From CAYQQU01 sp964419545 (GTDB taxonomy: Bacteria > Bacteroidota > Bacteroidia > Chitinophagales > Saprospiraceae), in NCBI GenBank assembly GCA_964419545.1, contig CAYQQU010000013.1:1-64000 (forward strand): 64,000 bases of DNA, written 5' to 3'. The translations under genes were made by a program, and so were the position numbers. Of the stretch, positions 17,497-24,938 are shown one piece after another (position 1 is the stretch's first letter; each line of letters starts with the position of its first letter). The notes below the pieces were generated by a model. The model was not told where the DNA came from. It saw only the letters and a program-made list of their open reading frames with translations, and made no database searches.

Positions 17497-20142
17497 ATGA
17501 GGACTTTCTCGCTACTCTCGCTGATTCTTGCCCTGGCGTTCGCCGGATGCAAAACACAGCAAAAAACCGCCGGGCCGGAACCCGAAAAGACGGTCGAAAT
17601 CGTAGAAGAACGGCAGCTCGACACCCTCTTCGTGACTCCTCCCAAAATGCCGGAGGAAGAATCGGTGCGCTACGAAACCGAGGAAGACTACACCCTTCCC
17701 GTCTACCGGGCGACCCAAACCCTGGAGCACGATTTGCTGCATACGCGACTCGACCTGCGTTTTGACTGGGAAAACGAAAAGGTGCTCGGCGAAGCCGCCC
17801 TCACCCTTACTCCCTACTTCTATCCTACGCAGACCCTCACCCTCGACGCCAAAAATTTCGAATTCCACCAGGTGAGCCTCGCCGGGCAAACCGCACAACT
17901 GCCCTACGAATACGACGGCAATACCATCACCATCGACCTGGGGCAAACCTTCCGAAAAGGGGAAACGTTTGAGCTATTTATCGATTATACCGCCAGCCCG
18001 ACCCAAACCGGCGGCAGCAGCGCCATAACTTCCGATAAGGGCCTCTTTTTCATCAATCCCCGGAACGAAGAACCGGATAAACCCCGGCAAATCTGGACCC
18101 AGGGCGAAACCGAGTGGAACTCCCGCTGGTTCCCTACCATCGACCAGCCCAACGAGCGCACCACCCAGGAGCTTTACCTGACCGTGGAAGACCGCTTCAC
18201 CACCCTTTCCAACGGGCTGCTGATCTCTTCCGAAAAAAATGAGGACGGTACGCGCACCGACTACTGGAAGATGGATCAGCCCCACGCGCCTTATCTCTTC
18301 ATGATCGCCATCGGAGAATACGCCGTGGTGCGCGATGAATGGCGTGGTATTCCCGTCGACTATTACGTGGAACCGGAATACGAAGCCGACGCCCGCGCCA
18401 TCTTTTCCAATACCACCGAAATGCTCAGCTTCTTTTCCGATAAGCTGGGCATACCGTATCCCTGGAAGAAGTACGCACAGGTAGTGGTGCGCGACTACGT
18501 TTCGGGCGCAATGGAAAACACCACCGCCGTCATTTACGGCGAATTTGTGCAGCGCCACCGCCGGGAACTCATCGACGACCACAACGAACGAATCATCGCC
18601 CACGAACTTTCTCACCACTGGTTCGGCGACCTCGTTACCTGTGAAAGCTGGGCCAACCTGACTATGAACGAAGGCTTCGCCAACTACAGCGAATACCTTT
18701 GGATGGAACACCAGTACGGTCGCGACGAAGCCGATTATCACCTGCTCGGAGAGTGGAGCGGCTACGTGGGCGCTGCTCAGAATACCGTACACCCGCTGAT
18801 TCACTTTTCCTACTTCAGTAAAGAAGACATGTTCGACGCCCACAGCTACAACAAAGGAGGCTCTGTGCTGCATATGCTGCGCTATTACGTGGGCGACGAG
18901 GCGTTCTGGGCGGGCCTGCGCCATTACCTGGAGGAAAATACCTACCGGGCCGTAGAAGCCCACGATCTGCGCCTCGCCTTTGAGGCCGTCACCGGGCAGG
19001 ACCTCAACTGGTTTTTCAATCAGTGGTTTTTCGATCAGGGCCATCCGGTGCTCGACATCGAGTACGGCTTCGATGAAAGTACGAGCGAAGCCCTGGTGAC
19101 CGTTACCCAAACTCAGGACGCCGATATCGCACCCCCGATATTTATCCTGCCGGTAGCGATCGACGTCTATGAAGCCGGTGGGCAAGCGCCGACCCGCCAT
19201 GAAGTCCGGGTCGATCAGCGCGAACAGACCTTCCGCTTTCCCGTGGAAAAGGAACCGGAGCTTATTCTTTTCGACGCCGAGCGGATCACCCTTTGCGAAC
19301 GCCAGGAAAACAAGACCAACGATCAGCTTGCTTTTCAGTTTTTCAACGCACCGCGCTTCCTGGACCGCTACGAAGCGCTGGTGGAATTGCGCGAGACGGA
19401 CCTTCCCGAAGCCGACAAGGTGCTGACCGCGGCGCTGGACGATCCGCACTGGGTTATTCGCGCCATCGGCGCAGAAGACCTCGAAGCGGAGCTGGGGGAA
19501 GCGGTAGTCGAAAAACTGCGAAACCTGGCGGTGTCGGACCCCAACTCCAACGTCCGGTACATCGCACTGGAAAAACTGGCCGAATTCGAAGATGAACAAC
19601 TTGCTGACCTCGCCCGCCGGATCATCGAGCGCGACTCCGCCTACCAGGTGCAGGCCGCCGCGCTCTACATGCTGTACGAACAAGAAGCCGAAGACGCCGT
19701 CGACTATGCCGAACGGCTGCGCAACGAGCCCAGCGAACAACTCCTGGAAGTGGTTAGCCTGGTTTTCGAAAGCTCGGGCGACCCGCAGTACCTGCCTTTT
19801 CTCGAAGAACGGGTAAGCCGGCAGAGCGGATTCGGCGTAGTCGGCGCAGTGGCCCGCTACCAGGCATTGGCCGCCGCCGCCGGGGCGCCCCACCGCCTGG
19901 AAGCGATGGAAAAGCTGGCGGAGCTGGCAGGCCGCCCCAACCAAAATCCTATGCTTAAACTGGCTTCAGCCAGAGCCATCCACGACACCATTCAATCTCT
20001 GGAACAGGAGTTGCCCGAGGATGAAACCGCCTCCGGTTACGAGCAGCTGAACAAAGAACTGGATATCCTGCGCAATATGCTACAGAACATCAAGGACAAC
20101 GAAAAGGACGAAGACATCCGCCGGTTCTACGATCAGTTCTGA
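17497..20142 (+). CDS. M1 family aminopeptidase with C-terminal HEAT-like domain (lipoprotein)
   Basis: The 881-residue zinc aminopeptidase is predicted to be lipid-anchored at Cys18 (LALAFAGC). The N-terminal beta-saddle (about 65-280) precedes the exopeptidase motif GAMEN (residues 337-341). The zinc site is H369-E-L-S-H373, with the third ligand Glu in NEGFANYSEY. The C-terminal third contains helical HEAT-like repeats (for example HWVIRAIGAEDLEAELGEA, NSNVRYIALEKLAEF). Family role: removal of N-terminal residues from peptides in the periplasm or on the surface. A 162-bp MITE lies immediately downstream. Confidence 0.93.
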   Translation: MRTFSLLSLILALAFAGCKTQQKTAGPEPEKTVEIVEERQLDTLFVTPPKMPEEESVRYETEEDYTLPVYRATQTLEHDLLHTRLDLRFDWENEKVLGEAALTLTPYFYPTQTLTLDAKNFEFHQVSLAGQTAQLPYEYDGNTITIDLGQTFRKGETFELFIDYTASPTQTGGSSAITSDKGLFFINPRNEEPDKPRQIWTQGETEWNSRWFPTIDQPNERTTQELYLTVEDRFTTLSNGLLISSEKNEDGTRTDYWKMDQPHAPYLFMIAIGEYAVVRDEWRGIPVDYYVEPEYEADARAIFSNTTEMLSFFSDKLGIPYPWKKYAQVVVRDYVSGAMENTTAVIYGEFVQRHRRELIDDHNERIIAHELSHHWFGDLVTCESWANLTMNEGFANYSEYLWMEHQYGRDEADYHLLGEWSGYVGAAQNTVHPLIHFSYFSKEDMFDAHSYNKGGSVLHMLRYYVGDEAFWAGLRHYLEENTYRAVEAHDLRLAFEAVTGQDLNWFFNQWFFDQGHPVLDIEYGFDESTSEALVTVTQTQDADIAPPIFILPVAIDVYEAGGQAPTRHEVRVDQREQTFRFPVEKEPELILFDAERITLCERQENKTNDQLAFQFFNAPRFLDRYEALVELRETDLPEADKVLTAALDDPHWVIRAIGAEDLEAELGEAVVEKLRNLAVSDPNSNVRYIALEKLAEFEDEQLADLARRIIERDSAYQVQAAALYMLYEQEAEDAVDYAERLRNEPSEQLLEVVSLVFESSGDPQYLPFLEERVSRQSGFGVVGAVARYQALAAAAGAPHRLEAMEKLAELAGRPNQNPMLKLASARAIHDTIQSLEQELPEDETASGYEQLNKELDILRNMLQNIKDNEKDEDIRRFYDQF

Positions 20143-20158
20143 CCGGCGCCGTCATTTA

Positions 20159-20320
20159 GAGCTTGTTTGGAGGTAGTGCTTTTGAAGCGAAAAACTCAGA
20201 TTTTGGGTTCTCCCGAAGGCATTTTTCCGGCTCATAGCAGCGCTACGGGCCGGAAAAATGCCACAGGGAGGTTCCAAAAGCTGGGTTTTGCAGCCAAAAT
20301 GACTACCTCCAAACAAGCTC
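20159..20320. mobile_element. 162-bp MITE, copy 1
   Basis: The segment 20158-20321 is identical over 164 bases to 45829-45992. The ends are perfect inverted repeats of about 20 bp (start GAGCTTGTTTGGAGGTAGT). The element is flanked by TTA on both sides, a 3-bp target duplication of the form TNA. It has no coding capacity, and the inner sequence is itself largely self-complementary (for example GGCATTTTTCCGG facing CCGGAAAAATGCC). A TNA duplication and GAGC ends suggest mobilisation by an IS5-family transposase, by inference. None is encoded here. Confidence 0.88.
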
Positions 20321-20477
20321 TTAACATATGTCCGCCTTGACAAAGCGGTTATTGTTGGGTAATTTTCGTTCTCTTTTCCCTACACAAAACCTCTCTTTGT
20401 TAAACTTGCCCGGTTGTGGCTAATCTTTTTCGATCGCGGTGGGTTATTTCAAATAGACTTAAAAGAGAATCGAACGC

Positions 20478-23400
20478 ATGGCAAGTAAGGACAACTACCG
20501 GCTTTTAATTCAAAAGCTGGATCAATTTATCCGCAAGTACTATATCAACCAACTCATCCGGGGCTTACTCTATTCCACCGGGCTGATCCTGGCGCTGTTT
20601 CTCGTGATCAGCGTTCTGGAGTACTACAATTATTTCCCGCCCGCCACCCGGAAGCTGCTGTTCTATTCTTTCCTGGGCGTGAGCGGTCTGGCGCTGGCGC
20701 TCTGGGTTTTTGCCCCGTTATTGCGCTATTTCCGCCTGGGCTCGGTCATCAGCCACGAACAGGCGGCAACCATCATCGGCAACCATTTCGCCGACGTGAA
20801 AGATAAGCTGCTCAACATCCTGCAGCTGAAGCAGCAGAGCGAAACGCTGGAAGACCCCAGCCTGACCCTGGCCGGCATCGATCAAAAGTCGGAAGAGATC
20901 CGTCTGGTGCCTTTCAAATCAGCCATCAACCTCGGACAAAATCGCAAATACCTGCGCTATGCGCTGCCGCCTCTGCTCATCCTGCTCATTCTTTTATTCG
21001 CTGCGCCGAGTGTCATCAAGGACAGCACCCGTCGATTGATTCGCAATAACGAGAACTTTGAACGCCCGGCGCCCTTTTCGTTCGTGGTCGATTCCGACGA
21101 CCTGACCGTCATTCAGTACGACGATTTTCCCCTTACCGTGACCGTGGAAGGAGAACAGCTGCCCAACGAAGTCTTTATCGATGTCGATAACTACCAGTAC
21201 CGCCTTACCAAAGAGGCCCCGAACCGCTTCACGTACCGGTTCAACAACGTTCAGAAAGACACGCGTTTCAACCTGACCTCCAGCGGCGTCTATTCCGAAA
21301 ATTACGAACTTGCCGTACTGAAAAAGCCCAACATTCTCGGATTTGAAGTCAAGCTGGACTTTCCCGCTTACACCCAGCGCAAAGATGAAGCGCTCAACAA
21401 TATCGGTGATCTGGTCGTGCCCGCCGGAACAAAAATCGACTGGGTCTTCAACGCCGAAAATACCGATGGTATCGTTCTGGATTTTGTGACGGAGGAAGCG
21501 CCCATTCCCGCCAAGCGTTTTTCCGACGATCTCTTCACCTTTCAGCGCCGGGCCATGCGTGACGAACGCTACCGGCTTTTTGTATCAAACGCCGATCTGC
21601 CGCGGGCCGATTCGATCGCCTACGCCATCTCCGTGATCCCCGATCTGCATCCCAATATTTCGGTAGAAAAGTTCCAGGATAGCCTCGACAACCGCATGTT
21701 GTTCTTCGCCGGAGACGCTTCCGACGACTACGGCCTGCTCAGCCTTTCTTTTAACTACCGCTTGAAAAAAGAAGATGCGGAGGCCGGTGAATTACAGACC
21801 ATCAAACTGGATAAGCCCGACGGCAAGCAAATCCAGTATACCTACAGCTTCGACCTGAACGAGCTGGAGTTGAAGCCCGGCGACGAAGTATCCTACTACT
21901 TCGAAGTTTACGACAACGACGCGGTCAACGGCAGCAAGTCGGCGCGCACCAACCTGATGCAGTTCGCCATGCCGACGGCCGAGGAGTACGAAGAGATGGC
22001 CGAAGAGAATGAACAGAAGGTCAAGGACGATCTGCGGAAAGCACTGGAAGAATCGCGCAAGATCCAGAAGGATATGAAAAAGATGCGCGAGAAGCTGCTG
22101 CAGGAAAAAGACCTCGATTGGCAAAGCCGCAAAGAGCTGGAGAAAATGCTGGAACGCCAGAAAGAGCTGGAAAAGCAGATTCAGGAAGCCAAGGAGGCGT
22201 TCGAAGAAAACCTGAAGAACCAGGAAGAATTCTCGGAGCAGGACCAGCGCGTACTCGAAAAGCAACAACAGCTGCAGGAAATGTTCGAAGAAGTCATGAG
22301 CGAAGAGATGCAAGAACTCATGAAACAGATCGAAGAACTGATGCAGCAACTGGAAAAAGACCAGGCGCTGGAGATGATGGAGGAGTTCGAATACAATGAC
22401 GAGGAAATGGAAAAGGAGCTCGATCGACTCCTGGAGCTTTATAAACAACTGGCCCTGGAACAGGAAGTGCAGGAAACGATCGAGAAGCTGGAAGAACTGG
22501 CCGAAAAGCAGGAAGAACTGAGTGAAGAAACGAAAGAAGGCGAAAAATCTCAGGAGGAACTGCAGGATGCTCAGGAAAAACTCAACGAAGAGTTTGAGAA
22601 AGTCCAGGAGAAAATGGAGAACATCGAGGAGAAAAACAAAGAACTCGAGAAGCCCAAAGAGATGGAGGACTACGACCAGGAGATGGAAGACATCCAGGAG
22701 GATATGAACAACAGCCAGGAACAGCTTGAGCAGCAACAGAATCAAAAAGCTTCGGACTCCCAGAAAAAGGCTTCGGATAAAATGAAAAACATGGCCAACG
22801 CTATGGCCATGCAGATGCAGGCCGGCGAAATGGAGCAAGTCCAGGAGGATATTCAGGCGCTGCGCCAATTGCTCGAAAACCTGGTAGGCCTGTCTTTCGA
22901 CCAGGAAGACCTGATCGACGACTTCGGGGTGGTAAGCGTTAACACACCGCGCTATGTTGAGCTGGTGCAGGAACAGTTTAAGCTGAAAGACGACTTCCGG
23001 CTGATCGAAGACAGCTTGCAAGCCCTCAGCAAGCGCGTTTTCCAGATCGAGTCCTTTATCACGGAAAAGGTTTCGGAAATCAACGGCAATATGCGTTCGA
23101 GCTTGGAAGACCTGGAAGAACGGCGCAAGCCTCAGGCCGGCGACCACCAGCAGCGAACGATGAAGAACGTCAACGACCTCGCCCTCATGCTCAGCGAAGT
23201 CATGAACCAGATGCAACAACAGATGTCGAGCATGATGTCGGGCAATCAGATGTGCACCAACCCGGGCGGGCAGGGCCAGGACGGCAATACGCCTTCCGAC
23301 AAAATCAGCCAGGGCCAGCAATCGCTCAACGAACAGATGAAGGAGATGAAGCAGAAGCTCGAAAACGGCAAGGAAGGGTCGTCAAAAGAGTTTGCCAAAA

Positions 23401-23804
23401 TGGCCGCCAAGCAGGCTGCTCTCCGCAAAGTCCTGCGGGAAAATCAACAAAAATTACAGGAGCGCGGACAAGGCAGCAAAGAACTGGAAGAGCTGATCGA
23501 GCAAATGGATAAAGTGGAAACGGATCTCGTCAACAAAAAACTGACCAATGAAATGCTACAGCGCCAGGAAGAGATCCTGACGCGCCTGCTCGAACACGAA
23601 AAAGCGGAACGGCAACGCGAGCTCGACCAAAAGCGGAAATCCAAAACCGCAGAAAAGCAGGAACGCAAGATGCCGCCCTCGCTCGAAGAGTACCTCAAAA
23701 AACGTGAGACGGAAATCGAAATGTATAAAACGGTTTCTCCTTCCCTGAAACCGTACTACCAATACCTCGTCGAAGAATACTTCAAATCACTGAAGGCCGA
23801 ATAA
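20478..23804 (+). CDS. DUF4175 family membrane-anchored coiled-coil protein
   Basis: The 1108-residue protein opens with two transmembrane segments (about 30-50 and 60-80) and a third near 155-175. A beta-rich extracytoplasmic region (about 185-500) follows, then a very long Glu/Gln/Lys-rich coiled coil (about 505-830). The C-terminal half is Met/Gln-rich and also helical, ending in a conserved-looking PSLEEYLKKRETEIEMYKTV. It matches DUF4175 of Bacteroidota, whose function is not established. MoxR-type ATPases and DUF4175 proteins tend to co-occur in these genomes, but the one here is 16 kb away. Confidence 0.85.
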   Translation: MASKDNYRLLIQKLDQFIRKYYINQLIRGLLYSTGLILALFLVISVLEYYNYFPPATRKLLFYSFLGVSGLALALWVFAPLLRYFRLGSVISHEQAATIIGNHFADVKDKLLNILQLKQQSETLEDPSLTLAGIDQKSEEIRLVPFKSAINLGQNRKYLRYALPPLLILLILLFAAPSVIKDSTRRLIRNNENFERPAPFSFVVDSDDLTVIQYDDFPLTVTVEGEQLPNEVFIDVDNYQYRLTKEAPNRFTYRFNNVQKDTRFNLTSSGVYSENYELAVLKKPNILGFEVKLDFPAYTQRKDEALNNIGDLVVPAGTKIDWVFNAENTDGIVLDFVTEEAPIPAKRFSDDLFTFQRRAMRDERYRLFVSNADLPRADSIAYAISVIPDLHPNISVEKFQDSLDNRMLFFAGDASDDYGLLSLSFNYRLKKEDAEAGELQTIKLDKPDGKQIQYTYSFDLNELELKPGDEVSYYFEVYDNDAVNGSKSARTNLMQFAMPTAEEYEEMAEENEQKVKDDLRKALEESRKIQKDMKKMREKLLQEKDLDWQSRKELEKMLERQKELEKQIQEAKEAFEENLKNQEEFSEQDQRVLEKQQQLQEMFEEVMSEEMQELMKQIEELMQQLEKDQALEMMEEFEYNDEEMEKELDRLLELYKQLALEQEVQETIEKLEELAEKQEELSEETKEGEKSQEELQDAQEKLNEEFEKVQEKMENIEEKNKELEKPKEMEDYDQEMEDIQEDMNNSQEQLEQQQNQKASDSQKKASDKMKNMANAMAMQMQAGEMEQVQEDIQALRQLLENLVGLSFDQEDLIDDFGVVSVNTPRYVELVQEQFKLKDDFRLIEDSLQALSKRVFQIESFITEKVSEINGNMRSSLEDLEERRKPQAGDHQQRTMKNVNDLALMLSEVMNQMQQQMSSMMSGNQMCTNPGGQGQDGNTPSDKISQGQQSLNEQMKEMKQKLENGKEGSSKEFAKMAAKQAALRKVLRENQQKLQERGQGSKELEELIEQMDKVETDLVNKKLTNEMLQRQEEILTRLLEHEKAERQRELDQKRKSKTAEKQERKMPPSLEEYLKKRETEIEMYKTVSPSLKPYYQYLVEEYFKSLKAE

Positions 23805-23845
23805 AAAAAGGGGGGGGGCGATAACCGCGCCCTCCCTTTTCATTT
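23802..23845 (+). terminator. Intrinsic terminator after the DUF4175 gene
   Basis: An A-run, a G9 tract and GCG face CGCGCCCTCCC and a T-rich tail (about 23826-23845), directly after the stop codon. Pairing is imperfect because of the odd-length G tract. Confidence 0.65.
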
Positions 23846-23937
23846 TTCTTTCCCCGTTTATTCCCGTGTAACTTGTCCAATCTTAGAAAATGCTTGCAAC
23901 TTATTGAAAAATGTAATATTTTTCATCTGCTAACGAA

Positions 23938-24342
23938 ATGAGTGCGCAACCTATCATGCTCAAACTTCCATCTCATCCAAAAAACGTCGCAGCGGTTGAA
24001 TCATTCGTGAGAAATGTAGTAGAGAGGTACAAGCTCGGCCCCGACGTACACGGAAACATCCTGATCAGTCTGACTGAAGCTGTCAACAACGCCATCACTC
24101 ATGGCAATCTCAACGACGAGAGCAAAACGGTTCAGATCCAGATCCAAAAAAGAAAAGGTTGCCTTGCTTTCAGGGTATCCGATGAAGGAGGCGGCTTCGA
24201 CTATCGCAGCCTGCCCGACCCCACCACCCCGGAAAACGTGACCCAGCTGGGAGGGCGCGGCGTTTTCCTGATGCACCAACTTTCCGACAAGGTTCGCTTC
24301 CACAATAACGGCAGCACGGTCGAAATGCGCTTCAACCTATGA
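23938..24342 (+). CDS. RsbW-like ATP-binding protein (anti-sigma factor/serine kinase family)
   Basis: The 134-residue protein is a stand-alone GHKL ATPase domain of the RsbW/SpoIIAB type. It has the N-box in ISLTEAVNNAITHGN, the G1 motif in VSDEGGGFDYRSLP, and the G2 region in LGGRGVFLMHQLSD. Such proteins bind ATP and control partner proteins (anti-anti-sigma or response-regulator phosphatases) by binding or phosphorylation. No partner lies nearby. The stop codon overlaps the ybeY start (ATGA), so translation of the two is probably coupled. Confidence 0.85.
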   Translation: MSAQPIMLKLPSHPKNVAAVESFVRNVVERYKLGPDVHGNILISLTEAVNNAITHGNLNDESKTVQIQIQKRKGCLAFRVSDEGGGFDYRSLPDPTTPENVTQLGGRGVFLMHQLSDKVRFHNNGSTVEMRFNL

Positions 24343-24794
24343 TCAATGAGGCGGGCTGGTTCGCAGACCATGAAGAGCCGGCGGTCACTTTCAATGCGGA
24401 AGAAATTACTTTCGAACCGGAACACCCGGAGCGCCTCCGCCGCTGGATAGAATCCGTGATCGCCGCTGAAGGGCAGCAGCTCACTTTCGTCAGCTTCATC
24501 TTTTGCAGCGATCCTTACCTGCACCAACTCAACGTCGAATACCTGGAACACGATACCCTAACGGACGTTATCACGTTCCCTTATTCCGATCCGCCCCTCA
24601 TCGAAGGGGATATTTTTATCAGCATTGACCGGGTCCGGGAAAACGCCCAGGCCCTGGGTGTCTCCTTTACCGATGAGTTGCACCGCATTATGGTGCACGG
24701 GGTCTTGCACCTTTGCGGGTACTCCGATAAAACGCCCGGCCAAAAAGAGCAGATGACGAAAAAAGAGGACGAGGCGCTTGCCCTGCTGTCCTGA
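24339..24794 (+). CDS. ybeY: rRNA maturation RNase YbeY
   Basis: YbeY is a metal-dependent endoribonuclease needed for 16S rRNA 3' maturation and ribosome quality control. The 151-residue protein has the family blocks FIFCSDPYLHQLNVEYLEHD, TDVITFPYSDPP and the metal-site motif HGVLHLCGYSDKT. Two His ligands are present, but the third His of the proteobacterial motif (HGxLHLxGYDH) is replaced by Asp-Lys. I believe this change is common in Bacteroidota. It overlaps the preceding gene by four bases. Confidence 0.93.
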   Translation: MINEAGWFADHEEPAVTFNAEEITFEPEHPERLRRWIESVIAAEGQQLTFVSFIFCSDPYLHQLNVEYLEHDTLTDVITFPYSDPPLIEGDIFISIDRVRENAQALGVSFTDELHRIMVHGVLHLCGYSDKTPGQKEQMTKKEDEALALLS

Positions 24795-24844
24795 TTTTTC
24801 TCAATCGCTGCCGTTTCTCCTTCTCGCTATTCCCGTAAATTAGA

Positions 24845-24852
24845 TACATTTG
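24845..24852 (+). promoter_or_regulatory. -7 promoter element for thrABC
   Basis: TACATTTG matches TAnnTTTG. The predicted start near 24859 gives an 80-base leader before thrA. I found no riboswitch-like fold or properly started leader peptide in it. Confidence 0.5.
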
Positions 24853-24938
24853 TTATTCCCTGCCCAACCTGACCAAAACCAGCAGTACCTTTTTTCGGAG
24901 TCTTTTTCGCCGGCCGTGCCGGAGCAAAATGCCCTAAT

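Noticed and set aside
17974..19944. 656-codon antisense frame opposite the M1 aminopeptidase
   Set aside because: The plus-strand frame carries HExxH, GAMEN and a lipobox. The antisense frame has no conserved features.
21792..23321. Very long antisense frame rich in Leu/Phe opposite the DUF4175 gene
   Set aside because: It is the complement of the Glu/Lys-rich coiled coil (GAA/AAG read as TTC/CTT), so its length is a codon-usage effect.
23810..23818. G9 tract as a phase-variation switch
   Set aside because: It lies after the stop codon of the DUF4175 gene and is part of the terminator stem, so slippage would not change a protein.
24859..24933. Possible Thr-rich leader peptide (ACC codons in LTKTSST-like frame) before thrA
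   Set aside because: The frame has no ATG, GTG or TTG start and no alternative hairpin pair. Three Thr codons in so short a stretch can occur by chance.
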